DNA from: Plantago elongata
Taxonomy: Eukaryota; Streptophyta; Magnoliopsida; Lamiales; Plantaginaceae
Length of the DNA: 23,278 bases
Assembly: GCA_036897095.1 (NCBI GenBank)
Contig: JAYMSP010002610.1
Span: 1-23,278, forward strand
Reading direction: 5' to 3'
Shown: one piece after another, positions 11,001 through 21,656 of the stretch
Numbering within the stretch: the first letter of the stretch is position 1
Layout of the letters: the number at the start of each line of letters is the position of its first letter
Notes under the pieces: model-generated
The model's input: only the letters and a program-made list of their open reading frames with translations
What the model was told of the DNA's origin: nothing
Database searches by the model: none
Translations under genes and position numbers: made by a program

Positions 11001-14000
11001 ATCATGGTTCTAAGTTGCAGATATCACGGTGTGCGACCTTTGAGATTGTTATTGGTCTTGGAAAACTATCAATAAAAGATTATAATAGATGGAGCAAGCT
11101 TCTGGTGATATGGCCTAAATGCATATCTGTTTTGCAGGTCTTTATCTTGTTCTCTGTTGCCGCATCTTTGCTGCTTGAAGTCCTTTCTCAATGGCTGCTA
11201 AAAGGTTGGCACTGCTTCCTCTCGATTCTCTTTCTATCTTTCTTTCTTTTCCCACTTTGCCTACTTTACTGATGTTTCTTTACATATCTTTCACCGTGAC
11301 TCATTATGGGAAGTTCTATAGAGCTCTTTTAAGAAACATCCTTGCTTAATTTTATAAAGATCAAATTGGATCTTAGCTTACTAAAATCCGATGTCCTCAT
11401 TATGTCACCCTTACTCACATATGATTTACCCTGTACTAGGATTGTGTAAAAGGTGTGGTTAATGGTTATGTGGTTGTTTCTAGAGCAGTCTAATGGAATC
11501 AGGTCGATTCATTATGATTGCTTCCTAAGCATTGCTTTAAAGCTATGCTGAACCTCCTGCTGTCGTCAACTTGTTCCTTTTTTACCCAAAACAGAGCTTA
11601 TCCAGTTTGGTTGGATCTTTAAAACAGAGAAATTAAAAGAACCTGTCATAACTACTGAGAACTATGAAAGCCCAGACAAACTCTTAATTGGATATAATGG
11701 TGATTTCCAATCTGTGTTGCCTCCCTGAATCCTGATGTTTTACTTTACTTGACCTTCTAGCTTTCCATCCGTCAAAATCAGATACTGTGAACATTGGATC
11801 TCTTAACTCTCCACTGCTTCATTTCTTTTTGTCGTTAATATGACCTCATGGCATCTAAAATTCTTGTCGTTTTCTATCTGTCCTTTTTTATTTTTATTGG
11901 TTGTTGTCGACGTGAGGATCAGCATTGGTTTCCCATTTTCCGTCCTTCGTGTGTCAGACACCCAACCTAATGGTTGGAGAAGTAAATATCGTTATTATTG
12001 AAGCGCAAACTGATGAAAGAACGAGCTTTTTTCAAGATTCTTTAAAGCTGCACGAAGTCATCCCATATAAAGGGCTGGGGGAGGAACCCTCCTATAGATG
12101 CTGACAAGCTTCCGTCCAAATGTGGTATACACTAGACCACCCTAAAGTGCCAGTTTCCAAACTTTTGGAGTGCCCTGGCCCACTAAGAGCGGAGATCACA
12201 ATAGAGCGCGCAATAATATTTCATAATCTCTAATGATCTGACTAGAAGCATCTTATCATCTTAATTGGGCTTCGCTACTATGGTACTGGAAATGCTTGTC
12301 TTTATTGGTATCTTCACCTTTATCAGGAGTAAATAGAGATCCACTTTTGTATAAGTTAGCATATAACTGCAAAGACAACTAACTATGCTTCAGGTTTAGG
12401 ACTGTATATATGTTTGCACTGAAGATTATGAATGCTATGTGTGACTTTATTATATTTTATTTCCTTAAAAAATTGCTTGTGAACCTGCCATGGTAGTTAA
12501 GGAAATTGGGTATCGATTTAGAGAATGACCACCAATTTATGAGCTCGGTGTTATTAGTGAAATAGCGAACATAGAATTGATATAGCAGATAGTGGTTGGA
12601 TAAAATAATACTCTAAAAACGATCTATTTGAGCACATTATACTTTCTATTTGAAGTGAGTATTTCAATATTGCGGCTGGGTCCTTTTTTTTTTCTTGGGT
12701 GACTTTCTTCCCTTTTTTCTTTATTTTGTTTTAGAGCAACCAGCTAATCTAATTAAGAACATCTTATTCGTGCATTCTCGATCTTTCTTTTCTGTTTTGG
12801 CATGGATCTGCCTTGTGACGTTGACTGTTGAAATTGTATCTGATTTGTTTCTCGTCTAGCATGTGCTGCTGTTTATGATCTTGAAATTGGTATTCAATCT
12901 TCATTATTGTATTTATATGGATCATACGGACTAATTCTTTGGCTTTGTACCTGCAGATCCATCATTGAGGATACTGACGTCTGGACCATATGGGCTTATA
13001 TTTGCTTCGTTTGTCCCCTTCTTTTTTGACATACCAGTCTCAACAAGGTTCCGTGTATTCAGCCTCAACTTTTCTGACAAGACCTTTATCTATCTAGCTG
13101 GTCTTCAGGTATACCACGATTGCTGCCTTGATGTTGTCCTTGTTATCTTCTACATTTTTTAATCCAGGTGGATAAATCACTTTTGCAATTTCCTGACCCT
13201 TTTCATGTGGTTTGTAAAGCATGTGGCTGTTTTCCAGAATTTTTTGGCTTTTCTTTTTAATCTGCATTATTATTCACTTCCTGTGCCATCCTTTCTCCTG
13301 GATAATTTTTTTCCTGAGAATACCTACTTATTAAAATTGCTATCAATCTTGCAGCTACTCCTGTCTTCATGGAAAAGATCTATGCTACCAGGGATATGTG
13401 GTATTCTAGCAGGTGCTCTATACCGCGCGAATATACTCCGCATACGCAGGGTGAAGGTTGTGCATGTTATCTTTGTTAGATTGTTTCTCTTTTGAACTAA
13501 ACTGTTGGCACTTATCACGTTATCTGTTGAGCAATTTTGTTTATTTCATTTTGAAAACCTTCTGAGGTTGGATATGATAATTGAGCTTGGTCGTATTTAA
13601 ATTGAGACGGACGTTAGTTTTTCCATTAGCTTTACCATAAGGAATGTAACCTGGCATGCATGTAGAGTCCAGATTTGCTTGGGTGGAGCAGACCCGCGCT
13701 GATACCAAAATCCAACTTGTTTCTTTTGCCGAATTGAATTCTCTTGGATATAAGTGTTGTCATTGTTTTAGTATTTGCAGTAGTATCATTTACGGACATG
13801 ATTAGGATACATAACTGTCCAATTTTCTTTGGTCTTTAAACCTAGTAATGTTTTTCCAAAGATTATGCCTTGTCTTTTTTCTAGATTTGTCTTGTGTGCA
13901 CTTTGGGGCATAAGTTTTTAATTAAGCCATTCTAAATCTTTTTTCTGGCATTATTCATATTATGCCGATTATTTTGAGCTGATAACAAATCAATGTAGCC

Positions 14001-14629
14001 TGTGCGGGCGGTGAGTGGTTCCTATGATGTGGGTTGTAAATGTATAACTCTCTGCCTTAGATAATTTAAATGATTTTTTTAAAAATCTTTTTTGTCTTGT
14101 CAAATGCATTTAAGAGCACTGCAGGCCTAGGTGCTCATTTACTTGCAGGATGATGTTATTCTCAAATTCAGATTTTCATTTGGTAGAGTGAAATGACTAT
14201 AATCTGTCTCTAATAATTACTGATTGCCTCTATTCCTCTGTTTTCAGCTTCCTGAATTTATCGCCGCATTCTTCTCACGTCTTTCTTTGCCATCCATGGG
14301 GAATACCTCACCCACTGCACCCAGGAATGTTCAGAGAAGTGGACCATCATACGCTGCTCGTCAGGTGGAGGCAAGTTTTTTTAAGCATAACAAGTTAAAT
14401 GAAATGTCCCTCTGCTTTGAAATTTATTTACACGCTTTCACTTCCTACGTACTTCCAGGGACATTACCCAGCTCCTTCATTGTCAGCAGCAGAACCACCA
14501 GAGGACTCCATTGCAACACTAGTTTCAATGGGATTCGACAGGAGCTCTGCGAGGCAAGCTCTGATGCGTGCCAGAAATGATATAATTGCGGCCACCAATA
14601 TCCTTCTCGAGTCACAGGGGCATAGCTAG
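8013..14629 (+). CDS. UBAC2: UBAC2-like pseudo-rhomboid membrane protein with C-terminal UBA domain
   Basis: Eight exons: 8013-8040, 8147-8247, 9558-9698, 11138-11204, 12957-13108, 13355-13456, 14248-14370, 14459-14629. Together they give 885 nt and 294 aa, with all phases closing. Hydrophobic segments lie at about residues 17-33, 52-75, 91-111, 125-140, 155-167 and 174-186, so it is a multi-pass protein, expected in the ER membrane. The fold is rhomboid-like, but the catalytic GxSG serine is absent (SGPYG, 121-125), and so is the TM6 histidine (CGILAGALY, 178-186). It should be a non-proteolytic pseudo-rhomboid. A typical UBA domain covers about 252-291 ([20 protein letters not shown] then NILLES). 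The family links ubiquitin binding to ER quality control; from memory, Arabidopsis has two such proteins, also listed as RBL17 and RBL18. The start ATG at 8013 follows a plausible leader. Exon 7 can end at 14364 (GT donor) or 14370 (GC donor), changing the product by two residues (Val-Glu). Confidence 0.93.
8541..8870. repeat. SINE-like pieces in intron 2 of the UBAC2-like gene
   Basis: Two related segments lie at 8541-8606 and 8810-8870, sharing ATAGCC(G/T)GGAG(T/G)GATTATTGCATG(G/A)G(A/G)TTT and a C-run. The second is preceded by TAGTGGTTGATGG (8739-8751, like a tRNA-type A box) and GCAAGGGTAA (8776). This order (box-like head, AAGGGTAA, CCC-rich centre, GGGAG...ATTGCA tail) resembles old tRNA-derived plant SINEs such as the Au/TS type. 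Both copies are degenerate and lack clear target duplications. Confidence 0.4.
9699..12956 (+). other. Introns 3 and 4 of the UBAC2-like gene (exon 4 between them)
   Basis: Intron 3 (9699-11137) and intron 4 (11205-12956) are long and AT-rich. No gene is recognised. About 12040-12215 in intron 4 is noticeably richer in G and C, with several G- and C-runs, and may be an old transposon fragment, but I could not assign it. Confidence 0.5.
14365..14458 (+). other. Last intron of the UBAC2-like gene, with two candidate donors
   Basis: CAG|GTGGAG (GT donor, intron from 14365) and GAG|GCAAGT (GC donor, intron from 14371) are 6 nt apart and both in phase 0 with the acceptor CTTCCAG at 14458. The GC site is a far better U1 match and gives RQVEGHYP. 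The GT site gives RQGHYP. Both may be used. Confidence 0.7.
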
Positions 14630-16386
14630 TTAGGCAGTAATTCTGCAGAGAAAATGATGATTGGTTCAACTTTAAACGCAAAATCCTACTGACGGGATAA
14701 GAGTGTCATTGGTTATTAGTTATTGAAAGGGTTTTATCCTTGCCTTGAAGAGAAGACCAAAAGCTGGATGTGAGTCTTTTATTGATACTTGAAGCCTTTC
14801 TTGTTGTTACTGAAGTCATTGAACTGAGATAGAAATTGAGTAGCTGTAAACATGATATTGTATGTACATACAGGATTTCGCTCGATGTGATTTAACCGAT
14901 TTTACATGTTAATGTTTGGAGACTGTTTTGATCTTGAGGTATTGCTGCTCAGCCAAACGCCTAATGTTAGCCAGGCGTTCACGTAAGATATTCTGAAAAT
15001 AACTTGGACGAGTTGATGAACTAGCGTTTAAAAATACCTGAAATGGTGATTGTCATTTATAACAGTGGTTATCCCCAATGGAAGTGGTCATCCGGTTCGA
15101 CCGGCCAAATGGATGAATCCTCGCCTGATTCATCCATTCATGGCCATATGGCCGTTTCAATATTTGGTGAGCTCATATATATTATTTTACTTTTTTTATT
15201 TATAACTTATTAAATATATATAATATAAAAATATAAAAATTATACCGATTTTATAATTTTTTGTTCTCTACGAATAAAATAAAGACTACTTTTGACTATA
15301 TTTTAATTATTTTAATTTTACGACTTTTAAACACGTATTTAAACTTTAATGAAATAATTTTAAAAGTAATTTTAAATATGTGTTTTGATTAATTTCAACT
15401 TTTAACCACTCATAGAATATGTCAAACATGTTAAAAGAAAATAATAAAAAAAAATAGTACTATTCATGGTCATCCGTATGACCCATTGAACAAGATTTTC
15501 GACTGTAGTGTCATCAGAGTAGTCATCGCCAACGACCGCTATTATTCATGGTCGTCACGACGACCCATTGGGAGTGGTCTTAACCCAATATACTGAAATA
15601 TTATGGCGGTAATTTCTTATTTTTTTAAGATACAACATTACAATTACAATATTTAATCGAATAAATACTTATCAACAATAATTCTTCAAGAAATATATAT
15701 ATAAAGATCAAATATTCCACATTCCAGAAACGAACATGTAATCTATTGGTTACGGTATATCTCAGTTTGTCATCGACTACGAACGTTGAATCTTTAATAT
15801 TGAATTAACACTCCATATTAATAGAGTTTGGACCTTAATTTCTTATTTGATTAATAAATTATAATCAATTTTAATTATATACCAAATATATTTTTTTATA
15901 AATATAACTGTCATTTTTTTAATCGTGCCAAAACGGTCAGCTCGTTAAAATTTCGTACAATATTATATTGCCTCAGAAGTACATATTCAACATTATATTA
16001 GTTCAGAATTACATTATATGCTAATTTATCGCCTGGTAGAAGACTAAATCATACTATTCAAATGTTACATTACCCAATATAAACAATGTACTCATCAAAA
16101 TTACTGTATCAACACTTTTACAGATTACCCAAAATGCAAAAGGTGAAAGTGCCTTCCATTAAACCATGAACCACCAAGTATATGAATGTTCAGACATGGA
16201 ATTTGTGAGAGATCAAAATTTAAGTTTGATATATTATCTTCGAACATATAGTATTATGTATACTCTTCCTTCGTAACCCAGAACTATGCTGCCTCACTGT
16301 ATCTCGTCATTATCAATTAAAACAAGGCGTCAACACCAAATGAAACCCACAAATGGGTCTCAGTGTTCTTAGCTTGAAGGAAAATG
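14630..16386. other. Convergent intergenic region between genes 2 and 3
   Basis: Roughly the first 300 nt are the likely 3'UTR of the UBAC2-like gene. A MITE-like element lies at about 15068-15583. From 15590 to about 16080 there is very AT-rich DNA with nothing recognised. The last few hundred bases are the likely 3'UTR of the minus-strand phosphatase gene. Confidence 0.6.
15068..15583. repeat. MITE-like element made of repeated hairpin modules
   Basis: The ends carry CCAATGGAAGTGGTC (about 15075) and CCATTGGGAGTGGTC (about 15565), flanked by TTA (15069) and TAA (15581), as PIF/Harbinger-type insertions often are. The left end has CCGGT-TCG-ACCGG (15092-15104), a 12-bp hairpin AATGGATGAATC/GATTCATCCATT (15108-15119, 15127-15138) and the perfect palindrome GGCCATATGGCC (15142-15153). 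The right end has GTCAT-CCGT-ATGAC (about 15469-15482) and GGTCGT-CACG-ACGACC (15550-15565), both preceded by TATTCATG or TTCATG and followed by CATTG. The 290-nt middle is AT-rich and non-coding. Confidence 0.55.
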
Positions 16387-19300
16387 TTACACGGTGCTGA
16401 TGTCCACACGGCTTTTGTGTAGCTGAAAGGCTGGTGTTATCCAACTTCCACAACTGCACTGAATGCCACTCCAGTTGAAGTAACCTAGCCGAGCTTCGCA
16501 GTGGGCACACAATAACTTACCCTCTAGACCACCTTCCTCCACTGGTTCAATGCAAGAACCAAAATAACATCAATCTTATGACAATATAAACAATAGCCAC
16601 ATTATAAGCTAAAACTAGAGTAACTATATGTGAAACAATACCGCTCTGAGGATATTACATCTTTCAAACTTTTCAAGGATAAACTTCCATTGCTTACATT
16701 TCTGAACAAAAGTTGCTCTTTAGATCTCGGACACACTGCCTAGATGTGTAATTTTAGGTCATAGCCTAGATGTGTAATTTTTATGTCATAAAGTGTGATA
16801 TTTTGATACCAATCCAACAAGAGATTCTTCCATAGACCGGGTCTATGAGTAATTTGTGTACCTTGAGTCTCACAATAAACATCACTTGAAAAATGAATTT
16901 AAAATTATTGTTTCAAGTCATAAGGTTCATTCTCATCCACAAGGTCCACAACTTACTCATAAATCCGGTCTACACCAAATTTCAAATCCGCTAAAATATA
17001 CCCATCCAAAAGCAGGCCTAATTACTGACCAACACCAACTTCGAAGAATTAAATCAAACCCCTTGTCTGGTTATGTCAACATGACAGTGTAGGGTTAATA
17101 CGTAAGTTTCAATTCAAAGGGCGGTGAGTTCAGAGTATTTACTTTTGATGCATATACTCATCTTTTTGAGAAAAGCCAACAGCGTATTTAAAGCTCAACC
17201 ACCACAATCTTAGATGAATTAAATGACTATTTACCTGTTTTCATCCAACGGAGGGGCTCAACAAAGATAGATGAACATTCATCATCAACGGATCTGTTAA
17301 AAGGATTTCCACTCCTCCGTTTGTGCCACTCAAAGCATGTCTCACCTTCTCCAGGAACGTGATCCACCACATTGTTCTTTAATGCAACAACTCTGCGGCA
17401 TTTCTTGCATCTATATGCAGGAGTAGGATTTACTGAATTATCAGGTGATATCTTTTCAGTAGGCAAGCCAGGATCAGCACCAAACTTAGAACCGTCTATT
17501 TTTTCTCCACGGTTATAGGACTCACCTAGTAATGCACAGAATCCACTCAGAGAGTAAGACAAACTATTAATAAAGGGGGCTGTGTGATGCACAGTAACTA
17601 AGATATTGCAATGGTTACAAAACTTAGCCGAACTGAATTATAAATGTTAAAAAACTTTAAGGTTAATAATCTAAGAATAAAAAAAAAGAGGTATATTTGT
17701 ACAGGGTAAAAAGCTTTAACCTAATACTTTCAGCCGGAAGCGTTTGTATATGGGATTTTCATGATCAACCTTAAAACCCATTTGTTCAAACATTTTCAAC
17801 TGCAACCACAAGACAAATAGGTAAGAAGCCTGAAAATAGAATTCTGATCAGAAAATAGTGGTTGGCATGAATCTCACTTGCTCCAAGAAACCATCATTTG
17901 GGCACACGGTTTCACAGCTTTGCCGTAACGATTCAACAGCATCTGGCAATCAGGGGAAAACGGAAAAGTCAAAAACTAAAATTTACCAAGAGAGCGGGAA
18001 ACTGGTAAAATACAACAAACGAGGGCTAAAGATATTTAAGAAACCAAAACAATATTAAATATGTTGTACCTTCTACTGATAGTTGTTCACTTCTCATCAG
18101 GTATGCTGTAACGATAGCCGCACTGCACGAACACAGGCAAAGCAGGGTGTAAACCCTTAGGGCTTGACAAAGCAGAGAACAAAATCAATTACAATTAATG
18201 CCTTTTAAACCAGATCTTGAGGTGCATGTAAAGGACAAAGGCTTTTATGAAACAGAATCAATTCAACTGATACATATTTCTGTAGCATGCACTTCAAAAT
18301 ACTAGGACAAAAGTAGGCTGGTTCAAGTGTTAGCTCTGATTATGAAAACACGAGCAGAATATCACACTCATCCAGTAACAGCTCTGATGAAAAAATGTCC
18401 GAAATGGCAAATAGCATAACTTTAAAAAGAACGGACACAGTATAATTCTTAAATTTATGAGACTTATTCTATATGTTCACTTAGTATCAAACCACATGCA
18501 CTATTATCTACAGTCAAGTATCACGGAAAATCATAAGATCACCAAGGCACCAACTCATTTCCTAACATAATTCTTGAATGTAATGTGACTCATTCTTTAA
18601 ATTTAATTAGAGCATCAAACTGAAATCCACATAACCATTTGAAAGGCCAGTAAAGTACGAAAAGTGCAGGCATAATGATGAGGCAGTAACACAGTTGATA
18701 ATTGTTTAGTTAGTCCGGCTAAACAACTAAGTTAGCACTACGTAAGAGTCCCTTAGAATTTCTAGTAAAATGAAATCCAATTATTTAACTACCAGATGAA
18801 TGATAGCCAGCATTACTTAGGTGCAATTTTTTTATTTTTTTGGATATATATAAACTATAGAGACAATAATATATTTAAGATATTTACACTGTTCTCACGT
18901 TATTATACATATTATTTTCCATCTCAGAACTGGCAACTGTGAAATGAAGGAGTGTACTGTGTACAGAGTTCGCTCTAATTTACAGGGACACAAGTCTGAG
19001 ACTTGTTAATTTAGAACTATAAATGCCGCCAAAATCCTAAAAGTAACATGTCAAATAGTAGGTTTTTGAGCTAAATCTTGGCAAGTATTAAAGTTTGGTG
19101 AATAATAATAGGCAAAACCAGTCCCTGTATACATTTGAACTATTAACCTCCTTTCATGAATTACATATCTTACAACAAACTGATCATTGATCCTAACTTC
19201 CACGTTGCGAGGTCTAGCACAAGTATCTACCAAGCTTGATATTCTTTTCTTCCAAGAATTTTGACACAAGAAAATCTATAGAGGTGATATGCTGTTTATA

Positions 19301-19830
19301 TCGGTCAGTTTTGCAATCGATAGGCACAGAACGCAGTAATAAAAGGAGATGGCAGATGTAAGTAAAAACATGGAGAAGTATCTAACATCATGCAGTCTTT
19401 ACCTCCTTGAAACCCCAGCAAAGCAGTGAACCAAAACAGATCCCTGCTTCCTGCTATCTCCAATAAAATCCAAGCACACATCCAAGTAGTCCAGCAGATC
19501 TTCACTTTCCATATCTCTCAAAGGTACAGCCATTCTGACAAACTTCAAATCCTTACCAGCGTACTCCAGAGAATACAGTAGCTTATCCGGTGGTAGTGAA
19601 CTTTCCGACCCACAATCTGAAACACCATCAGTCCCCAATCCACAAACATAGACCTTCTTAATTTCCTTGGTTGGAATTGAAATGGTACTACGCCATTCTG
19701 TGAAGAAGGTAATGGATGCCGAACTAAGAAGTGAGAGTATATGTGTTATTCCGCTACTTCCATTCTGGAGAATCTCCGCAGCATCTCCAATGTTTCCAAT
19801 GAATAAATTCTCGCGAACCAAGTATGGCAT
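16387..19830 (-). CDS. DUSP12: DUSP12/YVH1-type dual-specificity phosphatase with zinc-binding C-terminus
   Basis: Six coding exons on the minus strand: 19830-19403, 18122-18070, 17942-17878, 17799-17721, 17525-17235, 16541-16387. Together they give 1071 nt and 356 aa, with all phases closing and GT-AG introns; this is close to human DUSP12 and yeast Yvh1 in length. Translation likely starts at the ATG in MPYLVRENLFIGNIGDAAEI, the usual family start. The phosphatase domain covers about 1-208. The active site is HCFAGVSRS with Cys136 and Arg142, split by intron 1 just after Arg142, and the general acid is probably Asp106 (PLRDMESED). The tail (about 245-356) has Cys248/251, His264, Cys272, Cys292 (ECSSIFVEPLRWM), Cys317/320 and Cys334/336 (GIQCSCGSWITPAFQLHKSR), the zinc-binding region of the family. 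In yeast, Yvh1 and this tail act in 60S ribosome assembly. A phosphatase/ribosome role here is inferred from homology. No residue essential for catalysis is missing. Confidence 0.95.
16738..16790. repeat. 26/27-bp tandem repeat in intron 5 of the phosphatase gene
   Basis: GCCTAGATGTGTAATTTT is followed by AGGTCATA (16738-16763), then the near-identical copy GCCTAGATGTGTAATTTTT with ATGTCATA (16764-16790). A plain local duplication with no apparent function. Confidence 0.85.
16833..16972. repeat. 140-bp hairpin element in intron 5 of the phosphatase gene
   Basis: The outer arms, 16833-16852 and 16953-16972, are inverted copies with 18 of 20 positions matching (TAGACCGG(G/A)T(C/T)TATGAGTAA). 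Pairing continues through TTGTG(T/G)ACCTTG and again at ACTTGAAA/TTTCAAGT (16884-16891, 16911-16918), leaving an AT-rich 19-nt loop. This is the form of a small MITE or a miRNA-like foldback. The host transcript reads the minus strand. Confidence 0.65.
18666..18709. repeat. Dispersed repeat copy in intron 1 of the phosphatase gene
   Basis: GCAGGCATAATGATGAGGCA, followed by a (C/T)AGTT-ATAA-TTGTTTAG tail, is matched at roughly 85% by 20329-20373 in the upstream 5'UTR intron, in the same orientation. The rest of intron 1 (18123-19402) is AT-rich, with nothing else recognised. Confidence 0.6.
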
Positions 19831-19853
19831 TTCAATACAAATCAAGGTATCAG

Positions 19854-20668
19854 CTGTCACAGCCCAGCACACAGAAGTGCCTGCTTCGCCGAATAAAAAC
19901 ACATGTTAGGTAGGAAAAAGCAACCACATGTCACACTGAATTCACAGGAAATGAAAGACTTGTACTTAACAATCCTTTGCAAATAAAACCTTTTTCTCTG
20001 TGTTGAAGTTTAACACATTTATTAACAGCAGCATGACATGAGAATAATTAGGTCTCTTGCTTAAGTTACCACTTCCACAATTCAACTTCCAAAATCCGGG
20101 CCTATCAAATAAGTTGGCACTAAAGGAAAAAAAAACTCCTCAGATGAATTTTCGAGGGAAAAAAGATGTTTCTACATTGATTTGAGGGAGCCATTCCAGA
20201 ACATTTCTCTGTGCATAGTATTTTGAGAAAAATCCTTAGCATATCTAGTATCTACGAAACCGAAACACATCGCAAGATTGAAACTTTATTCCATGCTTAA
20301 CATCTGAAGAAATCAAATAATTTAACCTGCAGGCATAGTGATGAGGCAGCTACATAGTTAATAAATTGTTTAGCATCTAAGAAAGCGAAACATATCGCAA
20401 GAATGAAACTTTTATCTGAAGAAGGCCCAAATGGTTAATTTGTATCCGGACAGGGCTACATACTAATCTTGCTAGTACAAGGAAAAAACACAAAAACAAA
20501 AAAAAAACAAGCAAAAACAAAAAAAACAAAAAAAGGGGAGTATTAGATTAACAGAAAAGATTGATTTTTTCCAGCTGCAAATTGATTGATTGATAAAAGT
20601 AAGCACAAGAAGATATAATGAATAATAAAGAAGGATGAAAAGTAAGAAGCAGAACCAAACCAACCAAC
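19854..20668 (-). other. Probable 5'UTR intron of the phosphatase gene
   Basis: On the minus strand TTCATACAG|GTTGG (exon end 20669) is a good donor. Candidate acceptors are GTGACAG (exon from 19853) or GAAGCAG (exon from 19880), just before the family-typical ATG at 19830. The intron contains an A-rich (minus strand T-rich) low-complexity stretch at about 20478-20535. No other coding sequence was found. Confidence 0.45.
20246..20413. repeat. ~43-bp direct repeat, 125 nt apart
   Basis: TAGTATCTACGAAACCGAAA and its continuation (20246-20288) recur as TAGCATCTAAGAAAGCGAAA and its continuation (20371-20413), both ending ATCGCAAGA(T/A)TGAAACTTT. Between them lies 20329-20373, the second copy of the 18666 repeat, so this stretch is a small cluster of reused sequence. 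Confidence 0.7.
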
Positions 20669-20857
20669 CTGTATGAATAGATGGAGATTAGAAGGTGCAA
20701 TATTCTTGGGTTGAGTTGAACAAGTGTGTGTTTATATTCAATTTGAGTTTGAAGAAATCATCAAAATCAAAATTTGGTTCCTTTAATTAATTTCCTCAGA
20801 GAGAAGGAAAGGAAAGGAAAGGTGTCTGTGGGAGACGACAAGAGGAGGTTTATGGCC

Positions 20858-20864
20858 ATTTATA
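20858..20864 (-). promoter_or_regulatory. TATA box candidate for the phosphatase gene
   Basis: TATAAAT on the minus strand, followed about 30 nt downstream by CT-rich leader DNA (the complement of GAGAGAAGGAAAGGAAAGGAAA, about 20800-20821). This suggests transcription starts near 20830 and continues through the proposed 5'UTR exon ending at 20669. Confidence 0.4.
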
Positions 20865-20899
20865 CGATTTCACACCATTTTGGGAATCGCAAATATCTT

Positions 20900-21650
20900 G
20901 CAAATATTCCCATTAAAATAGTTTATTTAAAGTAGCATATTCTAATTTTATACCAATTTGGTCACATATACTCTCTACGTTCCGAATTTAAGTTTTCGCT
21001 TTTCATTTTAAATTCTACATTCGTACTAAATCGAAAAGTTGAAAGTTGAGTTTAGGAATAAGAAAATATTACGGCGTGGAGTTTGTTTGGTTGTAAAGAA
21101 CAATGGTGAGGTATCAAATTCAGAACGGACTGAATTAAAGGTGATTGAACAAAATACCTAGTTTAATTGTAAAATGAAACATCTTCTTTTTTTTTCAATT
21201 TCTCGCATCCTATCTGCTAAACGTTACCAATCCAACCGAGTACACTTCGGAACCTTTTTGAGGGAACGACTCTCCAAACGATATTTTTCTACATCCACAA
21301 GGCACAAACTCAAGACCTTAAGTGAATTCAAGTCATTTACGAATTTAACCAACAATAATTGGTGTAAAATTTATTTCAAGTTTTTTTCTCTCAATTTAGT
21401 AATTTTAGACTTGAACTCTCTTTTCCTATCACCTGGATGTTAATGAAAGAAAATTTTCATCTAACTGCTTATGATATATGTGTCACAAATCCAACGATGT
21501 CACAGAAGATGTTGTAGAAGATCGCGATAGTTAAAAATGTATATATTGTCAAGGGCATAAAAGTACTATCAAGTGATTGGGTTTTAAAGGAAAATGTAGC
21601 CTTTTTACAAGGAGTCCAATTGATTGGTGAATTAAATATGATATTCTTTA
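20900..21650. other. AT-rich intergenic DNA upstream of the phosphatase gene
   Basis: Beyond the likely promoter (about 20865-21100) no credible gene, RNA or repeat is seen. Short open frames here have no recognisable protein features. The fold-back element begins near 21657. Confidence 0.5.
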
Positions 21651-21656
21651 CATTTA

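Noticed and set aside
11015-11272. 85-codon open frame in the UBAC2-like gene
   Set aside because: It is exon 4 (11138-11204) read through flanking intron sequence, not a separate gene.
19831-19902. In-frame upstream extension of the phosphatase N-terminus
   Set aside because: It lacks an in-frame ATG and overlaps probable 5'UTR acceptor sites. The family start MPYLVRE at 19830 fits better.
19667-19909. Plus-strand open frame at the phosphatase start
   Set aside because: It is antisense to phosphatase exon 1, which has a clear family match.
20472-20663. 63-codon minus-strand hydrophobic open frame
   Set aside because: It is a translation of the T-rich low-complexity stretch in the 5'UTR intron.
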